A stretch of DNA of 64,000 nt from Propionibacteriaceae bacterium P6A17 (GCA_000619965.1 JHVD01000003.1:124001-188000); one strand, 5' to 3'. Shown: positions 53,720 through 63,107, counted from the first letter of the stretch. Notes: generated from the letters alone by a model not told the origin. Translations and numbers: made by a program.

Positions 53720-54928
53720 TCAAGCGGTCACGGTCCGAACGCCGGTCCGCTCCAGCTTGTTCCACTTCGCCTCGTCACCGCGCGCCTCCTGCCACAGGGC
53801 CCGGATGGTCACGAGCGCCATCATCACCGACAGCGGGACCCACAGGGGCAACACGATGAGCAGTCGGAGGTCGCGCCAAGCGCGGTCGAGGACGATGCTG
53901 AGCGTCGTCACGCCCAGCGCGAGCCCCATCCCCGCCCACGCGAGGACGCCGAGGAGGCCGTCGAACGTGAGCTGCCCTGCCGCCACCGCGACGATCGTCA
54001 GCGCGAGCGTGGCAAGCTGCAGGACGGGCAGGCCCAGCAGCCCGATGACGTTGAGCGGAAGGTAGACGTCGACGGGGCGACGGGGCACCTGGCGGAAGCG
54101 CTCGCGGTGGCGCCGCACGGTCTGGATGAGGCCCCGCTGCCAGCGCACGCGCTGCCGCCACAGGCCCCCCAGCGTCGACGGGACCTCGGCCAGCACGAGC
54201 GCGCGCGGCGCGAACTCGACGTCGTAGCCCGCGAACTGCACCCGCCACGTGAGCTCGAGGTCCTCGCCGACGGTGTCGGTGCGGAATCCGCCGAGGCGCC
54301 GCACCAGGTCGGCGCGGAAGGCGCCGGAATTGCCCGCGACGATCGGCAGCATCCCGGTGAGCGCCAGCGCGCGTCGGGTCATGCCGGTGCCCACGTGGGT
54401 GAGCAGCGCCAGCAGCGCGGTGAGCGGCGAGTGGACGTTGATGGGCTGGTCGTTGCCGCACACGGCGCCGACACGCTCGTGGCGGAAGCCTGCGAGCAGC
54501 TCGGGGATCGTGCGCGGCGTGAAGACGCCGTCGGCGTCGACGAACACCAGGATCTCGCCGGTGGCGCGCTCGATGCCGGCATTCAGCGCCGAGCCCTTGC
54601 CGCCGTTGCGCTTCCAGATCACCCTGACCCGCGGGTCGTGCTCGTACTCGCGCATGATCCGCAGGGTGTCGTCGGTGGACCCGTCGTCGACGAGGATCAG
54701 CTCGAGGTTGCGGTAGCCGCAGCGGAGGATCGAGTCGACGCACGGGCGCAGCACCACGGACTCGTTGTAGGCGGGGATGACGACGCTCACCTTCGCTCCG
54801 GGCGTGACCGCCGGCGCGGTGCGCTGGCGCAGCTCGAACAGGACCGACAGCGGGTACAGCGCCCAGTTCAGGACACCGAGGATGAGGCCGGGGATCGCGA
54901 CCGCCAGCAGCAAGGGGATCAGATCCAC
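53720..54928 (-). CDS. Processive family 2 glycosyltransferase (cellulose/hyaluronan-synthase-like)
   Basis: 402 residues from a GTG at 54928 that overlaps the ATP-grasp gene by 10 bases. One N-terminal membrane helix, then a GT-A catalytic domain with VVIPAYNE, VDDGSTDD, DAD in VFVDADG, the TVGEDLELTWR acid and QRVRWQRG (the Q/RxxRW motif of processive enzymes), and three or four C-terminal helices. It polymerises a sugar at the membrane. With the PIG-L deacetylase two genes upstream, an N-acetylhexosamine polymer (as in poly-GlcNAc synthesis) is a reasonable hypothesis. Confidence 0.92.
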   Translation of the reverse strand: MDLIPLLLAVAIPGLILGVLNWALYPLSVLFELRQRTAPAVTPGAKVSVVIPAYNESVVLRPCVDSILRCGYRNLELILVDDGSTDDTLRIMREYEHDPRVRVIWKRNGGKGSALNAGIERATGEILVFVDADGVFTPRTIPELLAGFRHERVGAVCGNDQPINVHSPLTALLALLTHVGTGMTRRALALTGMLPIVAGNSGAFRADLVRRLGGFRTDTVGEDLELTWRVQFAGYDVEFAPRALVLAEVPSTLGGLWRQRVRWQRGLIQTVRRHRERFRQVPRRPVDVYLPLNVIGLLGLPVLQLATLALTIVAVAAGQLTFDGLLGVLAWAGMGLALGVTTLSIVLDRAWRDLRLLIVLPLWVPLSVMMALVTIRALWQEARGDEAKWNKLERTGVRTVTA

Positions 54929-55773
54929 GCCGACACCTCGCGCTGGGCGGACTGCGCGAGGACCGCGTCGAGCACCTCGGGGGCGTGGGCGCTGTTGGCG
55001 CCGAAGCGCGCGTTCACCTCCAGCACGACGGGGGTGCCGTCGGCGCGACGGCGCACGTCGACGTCGGCCGGGCCCGTCAGGCCCAACGCCCGGCAGGCGG
55101 CGACCGCGACGTCGGCGACGGCGGCGTCGGTGGTGCGGCGCACCCCGGTGGCGTTGGCGACGCGGCCCTGCTTCAACCCGGTCTTCTCCAGCACGACGAC
55201 GACGTCCTGGGCGGGCTCGGGCGCGATCCACACGTTGGGGCAGTACTCCGCCCCCGGGACGAACTCGCCGATGATCGTCTCGGCCCCGTACTGCGCGGAA
55301 GGCCACTGGTCGTGCACCTCGACGCCGCGGCCGCCGCGCGAGACGCGCGGCTTGGTGAGGCACGGCAGGCCGATCCAGGAGCGCAGGGCGTCGTCGGAGC
55401 GTCCCCCGACGACGCTGCGCGGCACCGGCACGCCGGCACGCTCGAGCACGCCGTGGGTCAGCCACTTGTCGGCGGCCGCGCGCACCCCGTCGAGGGGCCC
55501 TACGAGCACCTCCGGCATCCCTGCCGCCGCGACGAGCGGCAGCTCCTCGGACACCGTGGGGATGACGAGGTCGACGCCCAGCTCGGCGACGAGGCCCCGA
55601 AGCTCCGCGAGGTAGCCGGGGTCGGCGACGGGTTTGGCGGCCAGCACCGGGATCGCGTCCAGGCGGGGGCGCGGGGCGAGGTCGGTGCCGACGACGTCGA
55701 TGCCGCGGGCGGAGAGTTGGCCCAGCAGGGACGCGCCGGCGGGGCCTGCGGCGCCGGTGACGAGGACGCGCAT
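54919..55773 (-). CDS. ATP-grasp enzyme of unknown substrate
   Basis: 284 residues. N-terminal Rossmann-like part (MRVLVTGAAGPAGASLLGQL), then an ATP-grasp fold: LPCLTKPRVSRGGRGV (Lys and Gly loop), EFVPGAEYCPNVW, and the metal-binding end VVLEVNARFGANSAH. It resembles the carbamoyl-phosphate-synthase-like/PylC group, which ligates a carboxylate to an amine or similar nucleophile. The ATG at 55773 overlaps the PIG-L stop. Sitting between a deacetylase and a polymerising glycosyltransferase, it could couple an amino acid to a freed amino sugar; this is inference from context. Confidence 0.82.
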   Translation of the reverse strand: MRVLVTGAAGPAGASLLGQLSARGIDVVGTDLAPRPRLDAIPVLAAKPVADPGYLAELRGLVAELGVDLVIPTVSEELPLVAAAGMPEVLVGPLDGVRAAADKWLTHGVLERAGVPVPRSVVGGRSDDALRSWIGLPCLTKPRVSRGGRGVEVHDQWPSAQYGAETIIGEFVPGAEYCPNVWIAPEPAQDVVVVLEKTGLKQGRVANATGVRRTTDAAVADVAVAACRALGLTGPADVDVRRRADGTPVVLEVNARFGANSAHAPEVLDAVLAQSAQREVSAWI

Positions 55774-56714
55774 CACAGCACCCCGCCGAATCCCGGCACA
55801 CGCACGGCCTCGAACCCCTCGGCCACGCCGAGCTTCGACTGGGAGCCGCGGAACGTGGCCATCGCGTGCAGCGTGTCCCGGCCCATGTAGGGCTTGTCAG
55901 ACTGGTCGTGGTGGATGGCGACGGCCGACGCCTTCACGTCGAGGTAGTCGTCGATGTCGACGAACACCTGCGGCGAGAAGTCCTTCGTCACCGACGGCGA
56001 CTCGAAGCAGAGGATGGCGGGATGCTTGCGCCCGGCGCGCATCGTCGCCCAGTGGACGGCCGCGTGGTCCTGGTGCTGGTCGTTGCGGGAATGGGTGAGC
56101 ACCAGATCCGGCGACAACGAGCGCAGCTTGGCCTCAATGGCCTCCACCATCTCCTGTTCGTGGCTGGAGAGCCTCGTGTCCGGCAGCCCGACGACGGTGC
56201 ACTCGGCCAAGCCCATGAACGCGGCACCCCGGTAGGCCTCGTCGGGGCGGGTGGCGGCGTTGCCGCCGACGGAGCCGTCGCTCATGACGAGGGCGTGGAT
56301 CTCGTGCCCGGCGTCCGCGAGCCGCGCGAGGGTGCCCCCGCAGGCGAGCTCGAGGTCGTCGGGGTGGGCGCCGATCGCCAGCACGCGACGAGGGCGCGCG
56401 ACCGGCTTCGGCCCGATCGTCGCGACGGCACCCACGACGAGCTGGGCGATCACCGTCCCGGCGGACGCGACAAGCACCGCGCGGTGGAACGTCGTTGCCG
56501 TGGTGGCGCCGGAGGCGACGACGTTGGCCGGGATCAGCAGGAACCCGCTCGTGATGACGAAGAGCTGGAAGGAGCGGAAGTGGCGGATGCGCCGTCGCAG
56601 GGACGACTCCGCGAACACGATGACCAACAAGGTGGCGAGCAACGCCACGGCGGCGACGAGGTGGGCTGAGATCTGCATGGCCACCAGCGTGGCGCCCGGC
56701 GCTGAGCCGGCCAT
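55773..56714 (-). CDS. Membrane-anchored PIG-L family deacetylase
   Basis: 313 residues (301 if the ATG at 56678 is used, which begins just before the first helix). Three membrane helices (about 15-100) precede a LmbE/PIG-L domain with zinc motif GAHPDD, GHEIHALVMSDGS and the later ligands HSRNDQHQDH. Such enzymes de-N-acetylate GlcNAc on lipids or small molecules. An N-terminal membrane bundle fused to PIG-L is less usual than the soluble form. First gene of a three-gene coupled operon, under a long palindrome at 56725. Confidence 0.88.
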   Translation of the reverse strand: MAGSAPGATLVAMQISAHLVAAVALLATLLVIVFAESSLRRRIRHFRSFQLFVITSGFLLIPANVVASGATTATTFHRAVLVASAGTVIAQLVVGAVATIGPKPVARPRRVLAIGAHPDDLELACGGTLARLADAGHEIHALVMSDGSVGGNAATRPDEAYRGAAFMGLAECTVVGLPDTRLSSHEQEMVEAIEAKLRSLSPDLVLTHSRNDQHQDHAAVHWATMRAGRKHPAILCFESPSVTKDFSPQVFVDIDDYLDVKASAVAIHHDQSDKPYMGRDTLHAMATFRGSQSKLGVAEGFEAVRVPGFGGVL

Positions 56715-56724
56715 GAGGCGGTTC

Positions 56725-56762
56725 TGAGAGTGTTCTCATGCACGACGATGAGAACACTCTCA
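56725..56762. promoter_or_regulatory. Perfect 15-bp inverted repeat in divergent region
   Basis: TGAGAGTGTTCTCAT - GCACGACG - ATGAGAACACTCTCA. Each arm itself contains the short palindrome GAGAGTGTTCTC, so two copies of one half-site are present. It lies between divergent genes, 11 bp from the PIG-L start and 38 bp before the Asp-tail gene. It is therefore better explained as an operator than a terminator. Confidence 0.6.
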
Positions 56763-56800
56763 TCGAAGTCGGTGCGGGTTCCTCATCTTCGGAGGGTTGC

Positions 56801-57367
<567 letters not shown>

Positions 57368-57397
57368 CGGGCTCTGTCCAAGGCAACGATGACTGGG

Positions 57398-57438
57398 CTC
57401 GGGGGATCGCGCGACCGGCGGCTGCGCGATCCCCCGAG
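57398..57438. terminator. Strong hairpin before galE
   Basis: Perfect 15-bp arms CTCGGGGGATCGCGC and GCGCGATCCCCCGAG around an 11-base loop, 30 bp after the poly-Asp gene. No T run follows, as is common for actinobacterial terminators. Confidence 0.7.
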
Positions 57439-57526
57439 TCGTGTGGTGGGCGCGTTCGCTCGTGCGCGTTGAGCAATGAGCCCGGAGGGCGTGGGCAGGC
57501 GGGCCGCCCGTCGTAGGCTGGGCCCC

Positions 57527-58516
57527 ATGAAGGTACTCATCACTGGAGGCGCCGGCTACATCGGCTCCACCGTGGCCTCGGCGTGCGAGGACGCCGGCCA
57601 CGAGGTGGTCATCCTCGACGACTTCTCCACCGGGCGACGCGAGTTCATCGGGTCCAGGGCACTGTACGAGGGCGACATCGCCGACGGGGCGCTCATCGAC
57701 CGCATCTTCGCCGAGCACCACATCGACGCCGTCGTGCACTGCGCGGCGAAGATCGTGGTGCCCGAGTCCGTCGCGGACCCGCTCGGCTACTACGACAACA
57801 ACGTCGGCAAGACCGTCACCCTGCTCCAATCCCTCGTCCGCAACGGCAACCAGCGGTTCCTGTTCTCGTCGTCGGCCTCGATCTACGCCCCCGACGAGCA
57901 CTTCGTCGTCACCGAGGACTCCCCGCTGCAGCCGGGCTCCCCGTACGCGAAGACGAAGTACCTCGTGGAGATGATCCTCCAGGACGTCCCCGCCGCCACC
58001 GGCATGCGCGTGCTCAGCCTGCGCTACTTCAACCCGATCGGCACCGACCCGAAGCTCCGCTCCGGCCAGCAGCTCGAGAAGCCGACGCACGTACTCGCGA
58101 AGCTGCTCGAGGCGTGGCAGAACCACGAGACGTTCACCGTCACCGGCGTCGACTGGCCCACCCGCGACGGCTCCGGCATCCGCGACTTCATCCACGTCTG
58201 GGATCTGGCCCGCGCCCACGTCGCCGCCCTCGAGCACTTCGACGAGGCCACCGCCGACAACCCCTACCAGGTGTTCAACATCGGCACTGGCAACGGCGTC
58301 ACCGTCAAGGAGCTCGCCGCCAGCTTCGAGGAGATCTCGGGTGACCCGCTGAAGGTGCAGTTCGGCCCGCCGCGCCCGGGCGACGTCGCAGGCGTCTACA
58401 CCGTCTCGACGAAGGCCCGCGACGTCCTCGGTTGGAAGGCCGAGCTCACCGAGACCGAGGCTGTCCGCGACGCGATCGCCTGGCTGCCCAAGCGCAAGGA
58501 GATGCTGGGCTACTGA
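57527..58516 (+). CDS. galE: UDP-glucose 4-epimerase
   Basis: 329 residues from MKVLITGGAGYIGSTVA: Rossmann NAD site GGAGYIG, FSSSASIY (catalytic Ser), YAKTK (YxxxK) and the sugar-specific segments RYFNPIGTDP and GIRDFIHVWDLA. It interconverts UDP-glucose and UDP-galactose (perhaps also the N-acetyl forms). TAGGCT lies 7 bases before the ATG and there is no ribosome site, so leaderless expression is likely. It is close to the glycan genes, for which it may supply precursor. Confidence 0.95.
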   Translation: MKVLITGGAGYIGSTVASACEDAGHEVVILDDFSTGRREFIGSRALYEGDIADGALIDRIFAEHHIDAVVHCAAKIVVPESVADPLGYYDNNVGKTVTLLQSLVRNGNQRFLFSSSASIYAPDEHFVVTEDSPLQPGSPYAKTKYLVEMILQDVPAATGMRVLSLRYFNPIGTDPKLRSGQQLEKPTHVLAKLLEAWQNHETFTVTGVDWPTRDGSGIRDFIHVWDLARAHVAALEHFDEATADNPYQVFNIGTGNGVTVKELAASFEEISGDPLKVQFGPPRPGDVAGVYTVSTKARDVLGWKAELTETEAVRDAIAWLPKRKEMLGY

Positions 58517-58535
58517 GCCTCCAGCCCCAACGCAC

Positions 58536-58578
58536 CGCCATCGGCCCGGACCCCGCGCGAGGGTCCGGGCCGATGGCG
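58536..58578 (+). terminator. Strong hairpin after galE
   Basis: 18-bp arms CGCCATCGGCCCGGACCC (58536-58553) and the exact complement at 58561-58578 around CGCGCGA, 19 bp after the galE stop. Confidence 0.85.
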
Positions 58579-58760
58579 TCATGCTGCGCTGCGCGTTGGG
58601 GAAGGAAGCCGAGCCTGACTGGATCTTCGCAGTGGAGCATGGGATGTGCGGAGGGGCGAGGATTGTGCTCCGGGGCACGCCCCGCGCAGCGACGGGAGCT
58701 CCCACGCGCCGTCCAGAAACTTGACAGCATGCCAGTCGACTATCAGGAGCCAGTGCTCCT

Positions 58761-59253
58761 TCAAGCGCAAGGGGAATCTTCTGGTGCTACTGGGAACCCG
58801 CAGCATTGAACGTCAAGTTCGAACCAGTCTCCATCGACGATGAGCGACAGGAGTCCTTCATCCGGGCGGCCCATGAGACGGGTTCGAAGTAGTCCGTAGT
58901 GACCGTCTCCCTCTTCGAGGACGATCTTCCCAACCTGCCGCGCACTGATCTCCGAACGACGCTCCCAAACCATTCGGATGCAGACGCCACGGGATCTCGG
59001 CTCGACTGGGGAAGGGCTCACCTCCGACGTATCCCATCATCGGCAAGGCCAGCATGTCGTCCTCCACCATCAACCTCTTGAGGTGGAAGTCAGCCTGCAC
59101 ATCGGCCAGGTGGCCTTGCACGTGGCCTTCAGGCTCGATGTGGGAGATGCGCCATGATCCAAAGTCTTGGTCAGTGCAAGAGATGCCGTGAATCGCCTTC
59201 CGCTCCTCCTCTGCAGGCACAGCCGCACGAAAATCGGCTGTTGTAATGCCCAT
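58761..59253 (-). pseudogene. Frameshifted gene for an unknown protein of about 160 aa
   Basis: Reading starts MGITTADFRAAVPAEEERKA and runs sensibly to RAEIPWRLHPNG. Removing one A of AAA at 58967-58969 (a T on the coding strand) continues the protein as WERRSEISARQVGKIVLEEG, then DGHYGLLRTRLMGRPDEGLL and a natural end GFPVAPEDSPCA. Without that change the frame ends in Arg/Pro junk. GC content and codon use look lower and looser than in neighbours, suggesting acquired DNA. I do not recognise the family. The flanks 58579-58760 and 59254-59370 show no convincing gene. Confidence 0.5.
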
Positions 59254-59370
59254 TCGTTGGTCTTCGACGGGGGTGGGGTCGAATTTGTCCCATCGCCGTG
59301 ACGGCCCCGGGACGCCACTCGCGGGGGTGATGCCCCGGTGAACCCGCTTCAGCCAAGGGCGGATGGGTGC

Positions 59371-59490
59371 TCAGTCGGTGGCCTCGGCCCACAGCTCGCG
59401 ACGACGGCGCGCCTCGCGACGCTCCACGATGGAGAACCCGACGAGGACCACGACGATCGCCGCGAACGCCGGCAACAACTTGCGCAACAT
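59371..59490 (-). CDS. DLW-39-type micro-protein
   Basis: 39 residues: MLRKLLPAFAAIVVVLVGFS, then IVERREARRRRELWAEATD. One membrane helix, an Arg-rich patch and the terminal ELWAEATD match the actinobacterial DLW-39 family in both length and ending (family consensus DLWAEATD). Function unknown. TAGGCT lies 6 bases before the ATG, so it is probably leaderless. The family is usually seen near gyrA and tRNA genes at the origin; here it sits beside the BY-kinase genes. Confidence 0.75.
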   Translation of the reverse strand: MLRKLLPAFAAIVVVLVGFSIVERREARRRRELWAEATD

Positions 59491-59573
59491 GACTACAGCC
59501 TAGGCGGTCCTCCCGGAGGCGGGCGGGATCGTCGGCCATCGCCGCGGGAGGCCGACGATCAGCCGCGGCGGCA

Positions 59574-61121
59574 TCACGCGCCGCGACGCGGGCCGGACGA
59601 CGCGTCCGCAGTGCGCTGGTACGGCGCCAGCCGCGGCCCACCAGGGATGGAGGAGCTCGCCGAGGCGTCGCGCTCGCGACGCTCCCTCTCCCCCTTCGGA
59701 TCGTAGCCGTAGTAGTAGGACGACCCGTAGCCGTAGTCCTTGCCGTAGCCGTAGACGACCTCGCCCATCTGCCGCCTGCTGGCCCCGTTGACGACGGTGC
59801 CCAGCAGATTCGCGCCCACCTGGTTGAGCGCCTCCGCTGCCAGCCCTGCCTGCTCCTTGTGCGTGTTGGCGACGCGCACGACGAGCAGCGTCCCGTCGGT
59901 CACGGCGGCGATGAGGCCGGCGTCGGTGACGGGCAGCAACGGCGGCGCGTCGACGATCACGAAGTAGTGCTGGGCAAGATCCTCGATCAGCTGGGCCATC
60001 GCCTGCGACCCGACGACCTCGCTCGGGTTCGGCGGAATCCGGCCCGCCGTCAGCACCCTGAGGCAAGGCGTCCCGCTGTCCTGCAGCGCCTCCTCGGCGC
60101 TCACGTCGCCGGTCAGCACCTCGGTGAGCCCGAGGCGGCCGTCGAGGTGGAACGCCCTCGCCTGCATCGGCTTGCGCAGGTCCGCGTCGATCAGCACCAC
60201 CCGTTGCCCAGACTCCGCCAGGACGCGCGCCAGGTTGGCCGACACCGTCGACTTGCCCTCGCCGGGGTTGGGAGAGGTCACCACGATCGAGTGCAGCGGC
60301 TTGTCGAGCTGCGCGAAACGCAGGTTGGTGCGCAGCTTGCGCAGCGCCTCTGACGCCATGCCCGTCGCCTTCGCGTCCGCAGCGCGCTTGCGTTGCTTGC
60401 CGAGCTCGGGGGTGCGGGGGATCACGCCGAGCACGGACTTCTTCGTCGCGTGCTCCACATCCTCCTTCGTGCGGATGCGGGAGTCGACGACGCGGCGGGC
60501 CACCGCGCCGGCGACGCCGAGCAACAGCCCCGCCGCCAGCCCGAGCAGCAGGTTGGTCGGCCAGTCGGGCGAGGATGGTCGCGACGGCAACACCGCCGGC
60601 TCGAAGTTGACGAGCGCGACGGAGGGGGTGCCACCAGAGGGCATCTTGTCGAGCGAGCCCGCATCCTGCGCCTCGGCGGCGCTGGGCTGCAACGTCTCCA
60701 TCTTGTGGATGACTTTCGCCATCGCCTGGATGCCGGCGTTGGCGCGGGCCTGCGCCTCCTCGGGCGACGTGCCTGTGCTCTCGACCCGCAGGATGCTCGA
60801 GCCCGGGACGATGGCCGCGGTGATCGGTGCGGCGGTCAGTTGCTGCGCCTGCAAGATGGTGCCCATCTCGGTCGTCACGGTCTTGGTCTCTGCCAACGGC
60901 AAGTACTGCTGGACCCGCTGCGCCGCGAACGTCGTCGCGGACTGGGCGTTATAGACGCTTCCCCCGGGAGCCGTCGCGATCACGTAGCCGTTGGCCGAGG
61001 CCGTGTACACCACCGGCAGCGTCAGGGTCCACAGCCCAGCGACGGCGACCCCCGCCACGGCACACAGCACGATCGCCGCCCACGCGCGACGAATGATGCG
61101 CAGCGCATCGATGACCGTCAT
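59574..61121 (-). CDS. Wzz-type chain-length protein fused to BY-kinase (paralogue 1)
   Basis: 515 residues from MTVIDALRIIRRAW. Membrane helices near 15-38 and 195-215 bracket a Wzz-like extracytoplasmic domain. The cytoplasmic kinase has Walker A SPNPGEGKST, Walker A' VLIDADLR and Walker B VIVDAPPLL. A Tyr cluster (YGYGKDYGYGSSYYYGYD) at about 455-475 is the autophosphorylation region. Such proteins set polysaccharide chain length. Paralogue 2 lies 412 bp upstream on the same strand, separated by a small lipoprotein gene on the opposite strand. Confidence 0.92.
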   Translation of the reverse strand: MTVIDALRIIRRAWAAIVLCAVAGVAVAGLWTLTLPVVYTASANGYVIATAPGGSVYNAQSATTFAAQRVQQYLPLAETKTVTTEMGTILQAQQLTAAPITAAIVPGSSILRVESTGTSPEEAQARANAGIQAMAKVIHKMETLQPSAAEAQDAGSLDKMPSGGTPSVALVNFEPAVLPSRPSSPDWPTNLLLGLAAGLLLGVAGAVARRVVDSRIRTKEDVEHATKKSVLGVIPRTPELGKQRKRAADAKATGMASEALRKLRTNLRFAQLDKPLHSIVVTSPNPGEGKSTVSANLARVLAESGQRVVLIDADLRKPMQARAFHLDGRLGLTEVLTGDVSAEEALQDSGTPCLRVLTAGRIPPNPSEVVGSQAMAQLIEDLAQHYFVIVDAPPLLPVTDAGLIAAVTDGTLLVVRVANTHKEQAGLAAEALNQVGANLLGTVVNGASRRQMGEVVYGYGKDYGYGSSYYYGYDPKGERERRERDASASSSIPGGPRLAPYQRTADASSGPRRGA

Positions 61122-61219
61122 CTCACCACCCACCTTCCCGGATACCCCACGAGTGTAGGTGACGATCCGCGTCCGGCCCCAACCGCGCAGCGCCTCGTCC
61201 CCACGCCTACGATGGCCGC

Positions 61220-61510
61220 ATGCGGAGCCTCGCGATGCTGGCAGTGTGCGCGCTGCTGCTGACCGCCTGTGACCGGACGCCCACACCGTCCGGGCCATCC
61301 CCTGCGCCCGCGACGACCACCCCCGGCACGCGCGAGCCCTCGCCGTCCACACCCGCACCGACGAGTCCACCGACCGTGGCGCCGGCCCCCTTGCCTGCAC
61401 CCGCGCCTCCGGTGCTCAGCGAGTTCCCCCGGCCGATCCCCCTGCCGACCGAGCGGATCTCACAGCCGACGGTGCCCGGGCCACCCGAGCCGCGCAAGAC
61501 CGACCGCTGA
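61220..61510 (+). CDS. Small Pro-rich lipoprotein
   Basis: 96 residues: signal peptide MRSLAMLAVCALLLTAC with lipobox LLTAC, then only Pro/Ala/Thr/Ser-rich sequence to the end. TACGAT lies 6 bases before the ATG, supporting a leaderless start. It sits antisense between two BY-kinase genes, ending 22 bp from the paralogue 2 stop. No domain; it may be a wall-threading accessory of the same polysaccharide system. Confidence 0.6.
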   Translation: MRSLAMLAVCALLLTACDRTPTPSGPSPAPATTTPGTREPSPSTPAPTSPPTVAPAPLPAPAPPVLSEFPRPIPLPTERISQPTVPGPPEPRKTDR

Positions 61511-61532
61511 CCGGCATCGGAGCGGCCAGTCG

Positions 61533-63107
61533 TCAGTCCGGGTCCCGCTCCCCCTCGACGAGCTGGATGCGGCCTCGTCGCCGCCCGCCTCCCGACGCCT
61601 TGGCCGGGGCCATCGAACGCGCGGGCTGCGTCGGCGGCTCCTCGTCGGCGGACGTGCCGAGGGCCTCCTTCTCATGCCGCTCCGTGGTGCTGTAGTAGTC
61701 CGACGTGTAGTCCTTCGAGCTGTACCCGTAGCCGTAGACGACCTCGCCCATCGCCTTCTTCGATGCCATGTTGAGCACGGTGCCGAGCAGCTTCGCATGC
61801 ACCTGCCCGAGACGCTTCGCGCTGAGGCGCACCTGTTCCTTCAGCGTCTTGCCCACGCGGATGACGAGGATCGCCCCGTCGCAGTGCGCCGCGATCAGGC
61901 CTGCATCGGTCACGGGCAGCAGCGGCGGCGCGTCGATGAGGACCACATGGTGCACTGCAAGCCGCTGGATGAGGTCCTGCATCTGCTGGGAGCCGACGAG
62001 CTCCGACGGATTCGGTGGAATCCGGCCGGCTGGGAGGACGCGCAGCATGTGCGTCTCCGTGGGCTGCAGGGCATCCACCAGGTCCACCTGGCCCGCCAGC
62101 ACCTGGGTGACGCCGATCTTGCCGTCGACGGAGAACTGCTTGGCCACCATCGGGCGACGCAGGTCGCCGTCGACGAGCACCACCGGCTGGCCGGTGTCGG
62201 CCAGCGCTCGAGCGAGATTCGCGGCGAGCGTCGACTTGCCCTCGCCCGGATTCGACGAGGTGACGACGATCGACTTCGGCGGGTGATCGACGTCGACGAA
62301 CTGCAGATTCGTGCGGAGCTGACGCAGCGCCTCCGCAGACGCCCCCGATGGGGCCAGCCGCGACGCGTCCTTGCGCTGTTTCGCCAGATCCGGGCTCTGG
62401 GGGATGACCGACAACACGAACGACCCGGTGAGCTCCTCCACGTCGGCGGTGGTGCGCACGCGCACGTCGACGGCCTTGCGCAGCGCCATCACCACGGCCG
62501 CGACGAGGAGCCCGGCCCCCAGCCCGATGAGGAGATTGCGTCGCCAGTCCGGCGAGACGGGCTTCGACGGCAGCGCCGCCGGCTCGTAGGGGACGAGCGT
62601 CAAGGAGGCATCGCCCGCGGAGTCGGCGTCGTCGAGGCTGCCCGTCTCCTGCACCTTCCGGGTGTCGAGCGTCTCGAGCCGACGGATCTCCGCCGCCATG
62701 GCGCGCACGCCGGCGTCGGCGATGGCCTGCGCCGCCTCGGGCGACGTCGACCTCGCCGTGACTGTGAGGATGCTCGTGCCCTTGTCGTTGTGGACGGTGA
62801 ACGGGCCGGGCGCGACTCCCCGGCCGTCCTTCTCCAGCTCCTGCGCGAGGTGCTCGTGCACGGCGCGCGTGTTGGCCAGCGGCAGGTACTGCTGCACCTT
62901 CATCGAGGCGAGCGAATTGGCGTTCAGTGATTCGTTGACCGTGGTGGCGCCGCCGCTGCCCGTCACGAGGTAGCCCTTCGACGAGCCCTCGTAGATCTCC
63001 GTCTGGGCGAAGCTCCACGCCGCGGCGCCCCCGACGCCCAGGAGCGCGCACAGGAGGATGACCAGTGCGTTGTGCCGCACCAGCCGAACCACATCCAACA
63101 CAGTCAT
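61533..63107 (-). CDS. Wzz-type chain-length protein fused to BY-kinase (paralogue 2)
   Basis: 524 residues from MTVLDVVRLVRHNALVILL; an ATG 39 bases earlier is possible but would add a hydrophilic leader before the first helix. It has the same layout as paralogue 1: two membrane helices, Walker A SSNPGEGKST, Walker A' VLVDGDLR (Gly where paralogue 1 has Ala), Walker B VLIDAPPLL and a Tyr cluster (YGYGYSSKDYTSDYYSTTE). It has a longer basic C-terminal tail (GGGRRRGRIQ). Two diverged copies suggest hetero-oligomers or two glycans. Confidence 0.92.
   Translation of the reverse strand: MTVLDVVRLVRHNALVILLCALLGVGGAAAWSFAQTEIYEGSSKGYLVTGSGGATTVNESLNANSLASMKVQQYLPLANTRAVHEHLAQELEKDGRGVAPGPFTVHNDKGTSILTVTARSTSPEAAQAIADAGVRAMAAEIRRLETLDTRKVQETGSLDDADSAGDASLTLVPYEPAALPSKPVSPDWRRNLLIGLGAGLLVAAVVMALRKAVDVRVRTTADVEELTGSFVLSVIPQSPDLAKQRKDASRLAPSGASAEALRQLRTNLQFVDVDHPPKSIVVTSSNPGEGKSTLAANLARALADTGQPVVLVDGDLRRPMVAKQFSVDGKIGVTQVLAGQVDLVDALQPTETHMLRVLPAGRIPPNPSELVGSQQMQDLIQRLAVHHVVLIDAPPLLPVTDAGLIAAHCDGAILVIRVGKTLKEQVRLSAKRLGQVHAKLLGTVLNMASKKAMGEVVYGYGYSSKDYTSDYYSTTERHEKEALGTSADEEPPTQPARSMAPAKASGGGRRRGRIQLVEGERDPD

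Noticed and set aside
56725-56762. Inverted repeat as a transcription terminator
   Set aside because: The flanking genes diverge from it, so no transcript ends there; an operator is more likely.
58579-58806. Possible 75-codon minus-strand gene after the galE terminator
   Set aside because: No ribosome site. The first third looks protein-like (KEHWLLIVDWHAVKFLDG) but the rest is Ser/Pro/Arg junk; at most a fragment.
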